26,287 nt of DNA from Deltaproteobacteria bacterium (lineage in GTDB: Bacteria > Myxococcota > Polyangia > Polyangiales > B10-G4): positions 1-26,287 of the forward strand of contig JAFDCW010000003.1 in NCBI GenBank assembly GCA_019312705.1, in the 5' to 3' direction. A program made the position numbers and the translations under genes. The first letter of the stretch is position 1; each line of letters opens with the position of its first letter. Below the pieces are notes generated by a model. The model was not told where the DNA came from. It searched no databases and was given only the letters and a program-made list of their open reading frames with translations. Positions 14,931-21,398 of this stretch are shown here, in pieces.

Positions 14931-16385
14931 TCACCCTCGGTGAAGCCTCTCGTAGAGTGTCTCGTAGATCGCGACGCGGCGCTCCCAGGAGAAGTCCTGA
15001 CTCATCGCGTTGTCCCGGATTTGCGCCCGGGCATTGGCATCCGCGTAGATGTCGAGGGCCTGGCGAATGGCCCACCGAAGCCCTTCGGCGTTGAAATGGT
15101 CGAATACGACGCCCGTGCCCCGGCCAGTCTGGCGGTCGAAGTGCTGCACGCTGTCCTGGAGCCCGCCCGTCGCCCGGACGATCGGGATTGTGCCGTAGTT
15201 CATGCTGTACATCTGGTTCAGGCCCGACGGCTCGTACCGAGAAGGCATCAAGAAGAGGTCTGCCCCGGCTTCGATTTGGTGGGCGAGGTCGTTGGAGAAC
15301 CCGCGGTAGAAGCAAACGCTCCGGGGGAACCTGCGCTGAAGGGCGGAGAAGGCCTCTTCGAGCCCCGAGGCCCCGCTGCCCAGGACGGTCAGCTGGAGTT
15401 GCCCTCGGGCGAGAAAGTGCGGCAAGACTTCGAGCACGAGCTCGAGGCCTTTTTGGCCAGTCAGCCGAGAGATCACACCGGCCACCGGGACGCCTTCGAC
15501 GTAGGGAAGACCGAGGCTGGTGAGCAACGCGTATTTGTTGCGCTCCTTGCCCGCGAGGTCGGCCCGGGAGTATCGGTGGGCGATGCGTTGGTCCGTCTCG
15601 GGGCTCCACTCGGTCGCGTCGATCCCGTTCAAGATCCCGACCACCGTGCTCGAGCGGGCGCGCAGGAAGGCGTCGAGTCCCATGCCGAGCTCGGGGGTTT
15701 GGATCTCGCTGGCGTAAGTCGGGCTGACCGTGGTGACAGCGTCGGCGTAGAGGATGCCGGTCAACATCAAGTTGACGACCCCGGCGTCGAGCTGGTCCTG
15801 ATGAAAGAGGTGAGCGCTCTCGGCGAGGCCGGTGTCCTGAAGCTTGTCAGCGGGAATGGCGCCCTGGTGGCCGAGGTTGTGGATCGTGAGGACCGTCTTG
15901 GTTCGCCCAAAGCGCCGGTGGTCCCAGGCGTAGCGGCACCGGAGCGCGAGGGGGATGATCGCCGACTGCCAGTCGTGCACGTGGGCGATGTCGGGAGAGA
16001 AGCCGAGGCGCTGGCACGCCGCGAGGGCGGCGTAGCTGAGCGCGATAAAACGCAAGTGCTCGTCGTCGTCCTGGGTGTAGAGGCCTTCGCGATTGTAGAG
16101 CTGACTGCAGTGCACGAAGTGCACGAGCTGGTCACTTCCCTCGAGGGGCGCCGTATGGAGCGAAAATCGCAGCTCGTGGGGCCCGATGCGCACGGAGATG
16201 TTCTGACCACCGGGAACCGGCGTGAGAGCGAGGCCCGCGCGCTGCACGCGACCGTAGAGCGGCACGACCAAGAGCACTTCGTGGCCGCGGGCGTGCAGGT
16301 GGCGAGGCAGCGCCGCCGAGATGTCGGCGAGGCCGCCCGCCTTGGCCCAGGGAGAGACCTCCGAGGTGACGTAGAGGATCTTCAT
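14931..16385 (-). CDS. glgA: glycogen synthase (ADP-glucose type, GT5)
   Basis: 484 aa, the normal length for bacterial GlgA. The N-terminus has the family lysine Lys15 in WAKAGGLAD, at the same position as in the E. coli enzyme. Further landmarks are HVHDWQSA, LTIHNLGHQG, SRLTGQKGLEL, and MPSRYEPSGLNQMYSM, the acceptor/donor loop with the catalytic Glu (a Ser stands where E. coli has Cys), then VRATGGLQDSV. It transfers glucose from a nucleotide sugar to an alpha-1,4-glucan in the cytoplasm. No glgB, glgC or glgP is nearby; it is embedded between two ATP-grasp genes with gaps of 18 and 8 bases, so it probably serves that pathway rather than general storage. All key residues seem intact. Confidence 0.93.
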   Translation of the reverse strand: MKILYVTSEVSPWAKAGGLADISAALPRHLHARGHEVLLVVPLYGRVQRAGLALTPVPGGQNISVRIGPHELRFSLHTAPLEGSDQLVHFVHCSQLYNREGLYTQDDDEHLRFIALSYAALAACQRLGFSPDIAHVHDWQSAIIPLALRCRYAWDHRRFGRTKTVLTIHNLGHQGAIPADKLQDTGLAESAHLFHQDQLDAGVVNLMLTGILYADAVTTVSPTYASEIQTPELGMGLDAFLRARSSTVVGILNGIDATEWSPETDQRIAHRYSRADLAGKERNKYALLTSLGLPYVEGVPVAGVISRLTGQKGLELVLEVLPHFLARGQLQLTVLGSGASGLEEAFSALQRRFPRSVCFYRGFSNDLAHQIEAGADLFLMPSRYEPSGLNQMYSMNYGTIPIVRATGGLQDSVQHFDRQTGRGTGVVFDHFNAEGLRWAIRQALDIYADANARAQIRDNAMSQDFSWERRVAIYETLYERLHRG

Positions 16386-16403
16386 CGCCGACCCGAGTGC
16401 GTT

Positions 16404-17621
16404 TCACAGAGCCGCATAGCGAACCCGGGCGAGGCTGACGATGCGGCGCATGGCCTCGCGGACGACCTCGGTCTCTTGGTGGCGCACGAGGATGTAGCCG
16501 TCCCCCTCGTAGCTCGCGGCCTTGCTGGCCCCGACCGTCGGCAGCTTGGCTTCGACCACCAGGTCGCCGAGGGCGTTTTGGATCTCGGCGACATTTTCCG
16601 TCCCGAGGACTCGACCTCGTCCGAGGCCTCGGAGGAAAGCAGAGCCCGCCGCGTAGCGTCGTTCGAACGGCCCATCAAAGGCTTCATCGACGACCGCCCG
16701 GGCCCAGACCCGGTACATGCTCGTATCGTGGGCGAGGCCCGTCAGGCGCACGATGTTGGCCCCGGGGGGACGGGCCGCGATCTCGCCAATCGCGAGGGTA
16801 CCGTCGGCGCGCCGAAACCACTCCATGTGCGTCATCCCGCTGCCGAGGCCGAGGGCCGCCACCGCGCGCCTGGCGAGGTCGCTGGCTTCCGCCACGCCCG
16901 GACCGTCGAGTTCCCGAGGGGCGACAACTACCCACTGGATCCAATCGTTCTCGACGACCTCGAGGGGGTTCGGGTGGTACTCGGTCGAGGTGGTCATCTT
17001 CACCTCACCCCGGATGGTCGTCGTCTCGAGGCTGTGTTCGGTCCCGACGAGGAACTCCTCGGCCAGCACGGGGGCACCGGGCCGCGGCTGCAAGGCGTCG
17101 AGGGCTCGGCGAAGCGTGTCGACCGAGTGAATGCGCCACGTGGCCTGGCAGGCCATGCCTGCCGGGGGCTTCAGGACGATGGGAAAGCCGACCTCGTCGA
17201 TGAAGGCGCCGGCGTCTTTGCAGGAGTGCAGGAGACGGTGCCGGGCGCAGGGCAGGCCCGCGGCGCGCAGGGCGTCTTTCATCAGGGCTTTGTCGCGGAA
17301 GAGCTCGGCGGTCCGCACGTCGGTCCCTTGAACCCCGAAGTGTTCACGCAGCTTCGCGAACTCGACCTGGAGGGGCTCGAGGATGCCGAGGATGCGGTCT
17401 GGCGGGCCATGGCGAGCGGCAAGGCTCTTCACGGCCGCCGCCAGCTGGCCTACGTCCATCGGGTCGTCGACCCGCGCCACGTCGTCGAAGAGGCCGCTGT
17501 CCTCGCCGCCCGGCGGCGTATGCACCACGCCGAGCAGACGGCCGTGGCCGAGGGCCCTGGTCGCGCGGACGAAGCGGAGGGTGGTCTCGGCCGGAAACGG
17601 CGCGACGAAGACGATGTTCAT
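16404..17621 (-). CDS. ATP-grasp ligase A (first gene of the leftward operon; paralogue of B and D)
   Basis: 405 aa from the ATG at 17621; the frame extends upstream into the promoter region without signal. Landmarks: MNIVFVAPFPAETTLRF start of the pre-ATP-grasp domain; FRDKALMKDALRAAGLP (108-124); GFPIVLKPPAGMACQ with Lys151; AEEFLVGTEHSLETT; THMEWF (264-269); GEIAARPPGANI with Glu280 and Arg284. The length and order of motifs match ligases B and D, so the three come from duplication. They are expected to activate a carboxylate as acyl phosphate and couple it to an amine. No clear Shine-Dalgarno is visible. As the first gene, its promoter must lie within 17622-17759, shared with ligase D. 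Confidence 0.85.
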   Translation of the reverse strand: MNIVFVAPFPAETTLRFVRATRALGHGRLLGVVHTPPGGEDSGLFDDVARVDDPMDVGQLAAAVKSLAARHGPPDRILGILEPLQVEFAKLREHFGVQGTDVRTAELFRDKALMKDALRAAGLPCARHRLLHSCKDAGAFIDEVGFPIVLKPPAGMACQATWRIHSVDTLRRALDALQPRPGAPVLAEEFLVGTEHSLETTTIRGEVKMTTSTEYHPNPLEVVENDWIQWVVVAPRELDGPGVAEASDLARRAVAALGLGSGMTHMEWFRRADGTLAIGEIAARPPGANIVRLTGLAHDTSMYRVWARAVVDEAFDGPFERRYAAGSAFLRGLGRGRVLGTENVAEIQNALGDLVVEAKLPTVGASKAASYEGDGYILVRHQETEVVREAMRRIVSLARVRYAAL

Positions 17622-17669
17622 TCGAGGTACGGCGGGGCCGGCGGGCGATTGCCAGCAGAACGACAACTA

Positions 17670-17686
17670 GCGCACCGATGGTGCGC
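17670..17686. promoter_or_regulatory. perfect palindrome, candidate operator between the two ATP-grasp transcription units
   Basis: GCGCACC-GAT-GGTGCGC is a perfect 7-base inverted repeat with a 3-base centre. It lies in the 138-base divergent intergenic region, 49 bases from the start of ligase A and 74 from the start of ligase D. Neither unit ends here, so a terminator makes no sense. A dimeric regulator site controlling both directions is the simplest reading. No regulator gene lies in the cluster. Confidence 0.5.
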
Positions 17687-17748
17687 CCCTGTGTAGCCTC
17701 TTCGTCCGTCGGGGCAAGGTCCCGCGGCGAAGCCTGGCAAACCGGTGT

Positions 17749-17762
17749 AGGGTTCGGCCATC
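17749..17762 (+). promoter_or_regulatory. ribosome-binding site and likely ATC start of ligase D
   Basis: AGGG at 17749-17752 lies seven bases before an ATC at 17760-17762. The next in-frame ATG (17799) is preceded only by a C-rich stretch with no Shine-Dalgarno. Alignment with ligase B puts the initiator at this ATC. Confidence 0.5.
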
Positions 17763-18977
17763 GACGTTCTCTTCTTATCCCCCACCTACCCCCCCGAGAT
17801 GCGCCAGTACGTCCGCGGCCTGGCGGAGGTCGGCGCCCGGGTCTTTGGCGTCGGGGATACCCCCCCTCAGGCGCTGCCCCAGGACTCCCAGCACTACCTC
17901 TCGGGTTACCTGCAGGTGCCGCGGATCATGGACGAAGACGACGTCATCGAGCGGGTGAGCGCCTGGCTCCGGGGCCGCGAGATGGACCGCGTGCTGACGA
18001 ATTGGGAGCCGCTGGTCATCCTCGCGGCCCGCCTCCGGGAGCGTTGGGGCATGCCGGGCATGACGGCGGATACGGCCCTCGGCTTTCGAGACAAGGCGCT
18101 GATGAAGCAGCGCGTCGAGGCCGCAGGCTTGCGTGTCCCGCGGTCGGCCCGGGCCCAGACCGCCTCCGAGGTCCGGGCCGCGGCCGAAGAGATCGGCTAC
18201 CCGCTGGTCGTCAAACCCATCTCCGGGGCGGGAGCCGCGGACACCTTTCGGGTGGAAGACACGGCCGAGCTCGAGGCGGTGCTCGGGCGGGTGCGCCACG
18301 TCCCCGAGGTCAGCGTCGAGGAGTACATCGAGGGCGAAGAACGGACCTACGATACGGTCTGCATCGGCGGCAAACCGGTCTACGAAAACGTCGCCCACTA
18401 CCTGCCGAAACCCATCGAGGCTCGCCACAAGCAGTGGATAAGCCCGGTCATCATCACGGTCCGCGACCTCGACCAGCCCGAGATTCGCCGAGGGATTGAG
18501 CTCGGCCGCGGTGTGCTCGGGGCCCTCGGCATGGACGACGGCTTCACCCACATGGAGTGGTTCTCGACCCCGTCCGGCGAGGCGGTCTTCGGAGAGGTCG
18601 GGGCCCGGCCGGGCGGCGCCTGCATCGTCCCGCAGATGAACTACACCTCCGACATCGACCTGTTCCGGGAATGGGCCCGGGCGGTCTGTTGGGGCGCCTT
18701 CGAAGCAGACACCACCCGGCACTACAACTGCGGGATCACCTTCAAGCGCGCCCAGGGTGAGGGCCGCATCCAGCGCATCACGGGTCTCGACGCCTTCCGC
18801 CAGCGGTGCGGACGATGGCTCGTCGAAGACGCGCTCCTGCCCGTCGGTGCGGTCCGCCGCGACTGGACGCAGACCCTCCTGAGCGACGGCCACCTGATGA
18901 TTCGGCACCCGGACTGGGAAGAGGCCAAGCGCCTCTCGTTCGCCGCGGCTACCGACGTGCAGCTCTACGCGGGGTGA
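17760..18977 (+). CDS. ATP-grasp ligase D (divergent from the operon; probable ATC start)
   Basis: 405 aa if read from the ATC at 17760, 392 if from the ATG at 17799. Read from the ATC, the protein begins IDVLFLSPTYPPEM, which aligns to ligase B's MDVILIEPTFPSNQ without gaps, and the motifs then fall at identical positions: FRDKALMK with RDK at 110-112 and ATP-binding Lys152 in GYPLVVKPISGAGAA. Further motifs: VEEYIEGEERTYDT, THMEWF (263-268), GEVGARPGGACI with Glu279 and Arg283. An in-frame stop at 17748-17750 excludes longer forms. The ATG start would remove the first beta strand of the Rossmann-like domain. Function: carboxylate-amine ligation, substrate unknown. It is followed at 64 bases by the aldolase-like gene. 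Confidence 0.85.
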   Translation: MDVLFLSPTYPPEMRQYVRGLAEVGARVFGVGDTPPQALPQDSQHYLSGYLQVPRIMDEDDVIERVSAWLRGREMDRVLTNWEPLVILAARLRERWGMPGMTADTALGFRDKALMKQRVEAAGLRVPRSARAQTASEVRAAAEEIGYPLVVKPISGAGAADTFRVEDTAELEAVLGRVRHVPEVSVEEYIEGEERTYDTVCIGGKPVYENVAHYLPKPIEARHKQWISPVIITVRDLDQPEIRRGIELGRGVLGALGMDDGFTHMEWFSTPSGEAVFGEVGARPGGACIVPQMNYTSDIDLFREWARAVCWGAFEADTTRHYNCGITFKRAQGEGRIQRITGLDAFRQRCGRWLVEDALLPVGAVRRDWTQTLLSDGHLMIRHPDWEEAKRLSFAAATDVQLYAG

Positions 18978-19041
18978 GGCGGCCCCTTGCACACCGGCCC
19001 AATTTCGGGGACACCAGCGGCGTCGATGAACGGAGGCGCCC

Positions 19042-19683
19042 GTGAACGTTGATGAGACGAGCCAGGTCCTACAGGAATTGATCCTCTTCGGTCAGAAGGC
19101 GAGCGAAGCGGGCCTCATGGATTCCACCTGCGGAAACGCCAGCATCCGACACGGTGCGGAGCACATGGCGATTTCGGGCTCCGGAAGCGCCCTCGCCAAG
19201 CTCGCTCCGGAGGACGTCTGCATCGTTTCCCTCGAGGATGGCTCCCGGGTGAGTGGTCCCCCCCCCTCCATGGAGAGTGAGCTCCATCGGCAATGCTATC
19301 GCGCCCGACCAGCCATCGGGGCGATCCTCCACTGCCAATCGCGGGCCGCGACCCTTTTGGCGTGCCGCGTCGACCCACCCCAGTCCCTGGACTTCATTCC
19401 CGAGGTCTCCGCCTACGTTCGGGCGCACGCCTACGTGCCCTTTGCCCTGCCCGGAAGCGATGACCTGGCGCGCGGCGTGGGCGATGCGCTGGCCGACCCG
19501 GACGTGACCGTGATCCAGATGGTCAACCACGGCCAGGTCGTCGTCGGCGCCACCGCCGGCAAAGTCGTCCGCCGCGCGACCTTCTTCGAGCTCGCCTGCT
19601 GGATGGCGACGCAGGACTCGAACCTGCAAACCATTCCGCCGGACGCCGTCCGGGCGTTGCGCGACTACGCCCGCGACGTCTAG
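19042..19683 (+). CDS. class II aldolase/adducin-family protein with altered metal site
   Basis: 213 aa from a GTG at 19042, with GGAGG at 19032-19036 five bases upstream, a strong ribosome-binding site. The fold motifs are present: STCGNASIR near residue 30, SMESELHRQCYRARP (77-91), ILHCQSRAATLL and VNHGQVVVG. Aligned to fuculose-phosphate aldolase, Glu78 matches the catalytic Glu73, His97 and His163 match zinc ligands His92 and His155, but the third ligand His94 is Gln99 here. The protein may bind its metal differently, act as a decarboxylase or epimerase relative, or be non-catalytic. It lies downstream of ligase D in the same direction and probably belongs to the same pathway. Confidence 0.8.
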   Translation: MNVDETSQVLQELILFGQKASEAGLMDSTCGNASIRHGAEHMAISGSGSALAKLAPEDVCIVSLEDGSRVSGPPPSMESELHRQCYRARPAIGAILHCQSRAATLLACRVDPPQSLDFIPEVSAYVRAHAYVPFALPGSDDLARGVGDALADPDVTVIQMVNHGQVVVGATAGKVVRRATFFELACWMATQDSNLQTIPPDAVRALRDYARDV

Positions 19684-19686
19684 TTG

Positions 19687-19700
19687 CTCCGGCCCCGGAG
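19687..19700 (+). terminator. short hairpin just after the aldolase stop
   Basis: CTCCG-GCCC-CGGAG starts four bases after the TAG stop and lies between convergent genes. The stem is short and no T-tract follows, so its role as terminator is uncertain. Confidence 0.3.
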
Positions 19701-19738
19701 TGGCGGTTCTCGGGGAATGGGGAAGGGTCGGCAGGGGG

Positions 19739-20563
19739 TCAGCGGCGGCCCAAGGTGACGATTCCTGGTTCTTCTGCCCCGGTCCCGACGCCGGTGTCGT
19801 CGTAGCTCAGGGAGTCGCCGGTGATGCAGTAGTCCCAACGCTTTCCGCTGGTGCCCGAGACGATCTGGTCGGATTCGGTGGTGTAGGCGTCGCCGTCGTC
19901 GATCACGAAGCGGGAGCGGGCGGTGCAGGTGCAGTCGCCGGTGCCGGCGTCGACGGGACAGCGGATGCTGTCGACGCTCGGGGCGATGGCGGCCTCGAGC
20001 TGGGCGCAGCTGAAGACCCCGGCGCAGAGGGCTGGATAGAAGAGGTCGACCTCGACTTCGGATTCTCCGACGCGCTCGGCGATGACCGGGCCGAAGACGA
20101 CGCGGCCGCGGACTCGTCCCTCGCGGCGCGTGATCATGGCGCCGGGGCAGCGGGAAATCGTACTGTCGAGGTCGTCCTCGAGGCAGCCGCCGGTGATGTC
20201 CCAGGTGTCCTCAACGTCACCCCCACAGGCGACGAGGGTACCGCAGGTGCCGGGCGGTCCGAGGGTGAGCGGCATCCAGGCGGGGTCCCCGAGATCGGGC
20301 CTCGGGAACACCGGCGGGGCAGCGTCGACGGCCGCGTCGGAGGCGGTGCCGGTGTCCATCGGCGTGCCGCTGTCGGTCGCGGTGCCGGTGTCCATTGGCG
20401 TGCCGGTGTCGGTGGGCGTGCCGGTGTCGGTCACCGTTCCCGTGTCGGCGCTTCCCCCGTCGTCGCCGCAAGCGCCGAGACTGAGGCCGAGGCCGAGGCT
20501 GATACTGAGGTTGAGGGCGAGTCCGAATGAAGTTCCGAGTGAAGTGCGCATGGCGCGCATCAT
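19739..20563 (-). CDS. secreted lipoprotein with TDTGTP repeat tether
   Basis: 274 aa from the ATG at 20563; in-frame ATGs at 20560 and 20551 are also possible and would leave the signal intact. Lipobox LGAC with Cys32, then GDDGGS and six copies of a 6-residue D-T/S-G-T repeat. The remaining 190 or so residues form a Cys-containing domain with no recognised family; it includes CGTLVACGGDVEDTWDITGGC, a sequence style common in myxobacterial surface lipoproteins. It is probably anchored in the outer membrane with the tether lifting the domain off the surface. It converges with the aldolase gene. Confidence 0.75.
   Translation of the reverse strand: MMRAMRTSLGTSFGLALNLSISLGLGLSLGACGDDGGSADTGTVTDTGTPTDTGTPMDTGTATDSGTPMDTGTASDAAVDAAPPVFPRPDLGDPAWMPLTLGPPGTCGTLVACGGDVEDTWDITGGCLEDDLDSTISRCPGAMITRREGRVRGRVVFGPVIAERVGESEVEVDLFYPALCAGVFSCAQLEAAIAPSVDSIRCPVDAGTGDCTCTARSRFVIDDGDAYTTESDQIVSGTSGKRWDYCITGDSLSYDDTGVGTGAEEPGIVTLGRR
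20342..20449 (-). repeat. 18-bp tandem repeat, six units, coding for the lipoprotein tether
   Basis: Six consecutive 18-base units encode ADTGTV, TDTGTP, TDTGTP, MDTGTA, TDSGTP, MDTGTA. Length change in whole units would keep the frame and alter the tether length. Confidence 0.75.
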
Positions 20564-20609
20564 AGCAGGCCCGGGCCAGTCTTCGCTGCGCGCTCACAAG
20601 AGGACGACA

Positions 20610-20623
20610 TCCGCCGCAGCGGA
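20610..20623 (-). terminator. short hairpin downstream of the hemerythrin-like gene
   Basis: TCCGC-CGCA-GCGGA (plus-strand reading) lies 32 bases beyond the stop of the hemerythrin-like gene and before the lipoprotein start. It has a 5-base stem and no T-tract, so this is a weak candidate. Confidence 0.2.
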
Positions 20624-20654
20624 GAACGTGATTCGCCCCGCCGTTGGCGACAGC

Positions 20655-21239
20655 TCAGAGCCCGTCTTCGGCTCGGTCGAGGGCTGCGAGCAGCTGATGC
20701 AACGGAAGCAGGGAGTAGTCGGCAAACTCTGTGGGGGATAGCTCGAGCAGAAGGGGGACGACCGTCTGCTCCTCGAGGTCGAGGTGAGCCAGTAGAAGTT
20801 CGTCGAAGCCGTCAACGGCCGCCCGAACTCTGTCTCGAGCACCGACCACGGCCGGTGCAGCCATCGCGTCGCGAGCGTCGTGGTCGCGCAGGCTCAGCAC
20901 GGCATCGAAAGCCGCAATTACCTCCCGCCGCTGGCTATGCAGCCCCTCGTGTCCTTCGACGAGCGCGTGCATCGAGACGCCCCAACGGCGGTCGAGGTAC
21001 GGGTAGAGCTTCGACTCTTCGTAGTGTTCGTGACTCGACATCGCATGCATCCACCGACGAAAGAGTCGCGACGCACCGTGCAAAGACCCAGCCTGGCGCA
21101 CGGCGTCTTTGAGCCTGTCCGAGACCATTCGGAAGTTCGCGTGCGATTGGACGAGCAGCACCTGGGCGGGCCAATTGGGGTGCAAGGGCCAAGCATCGCG
21201 GGGGATGACTCGGGGTGATTCTGGTTGTGTCTGGGTCAC
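20655..21239 (-). CDS. hemerythrin-like (HHE) cation-binding protein
   Basis: 194 aa from a GTG at 21239; no strong ribosome-binding site is seen. The four-helix HHE pattern is complete: His33 (SHANFR), His70 or His72 with Glu74 or Glu75 (SSHEHYEESKLYPYL), His97 and His101 (EGHEGLH), and His152 with Glu156 or Glu157 (HLDLEEQTVVP). These would bind a di-iron centre. The family handles oxygen, NO or iron signals in the cytoplasm. There is no fused regulatory or output domain. Its neighbours (an AarF-type kinase upstream, a lipoprotein downstream) do not clarify its role. Confidence 0.85.
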   Translation of the reverse strand: MTQTQPESPRVIPRDAWPLHPNWPAQVLLVQSHANFRMVSDRLKDAVRQAGSLHGASRLFRRWMHAMSSHEHYEESKLYPYLDRRWGVSMHALVEGHEGLHSQRREVIAAFDAVLSLRDHDARDAMAAPAVVGARDRVRAAVDGFDELLLAHLDLEEQTVVPLLLELSPTEFADYSLLPLHQLLAALDRAEDGL

Positions 21240-21375
21240 GACCCAATTCTCTGGGAACCGCGGCGCCGGATGGCAAGCCCCCCCACCCCCACCACTCTTC
21301 GGCGACTATCACCTACGCGGGCTAGGTGTTGAGGGCCTCAGCTCCGGCGTCCGCCTCGTTACACGGGACCGCCGC

Positions 21376-21398
21376 TTCCTTCACGGAGGCGGAAGGAA
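21376..21398 (-). terminator. inverted repeat spanning the stop of the AarF-type gene
   Basis: TTCCTTC (21376-21382) and GAAGGAA (21392-21398) are perfect complements around a 9-base loop that includes the stop codon. The 7-base stem could fold at the mRNA end, but no T-tract follows. Confidence 0.25.

Noticed and set aside
14923..15609. N-terminal extension of ligase B giving a 636-residue protein
   Set aside because: The extension overlaps glgA in another frame and is Arg/Pro-rich. The start at 14922 aligns with the N-termini of ligases A and D.
14940..17696. 918-codon open frame on the plus strand across glgA and ligase A
   Set aside because: It is antisense to two genes with full motif sets. 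Long antisense frames are expected in very GC-rich DNA, and its sequence shows no fold or motif.
17775..18992. 405-codon minus-strand frame opposite ligase D
   Set aside because: Ligase D has all ATP-grasp motifs on the plus strand; the antisense frame has no recognisable domain and only composition-driven openness.
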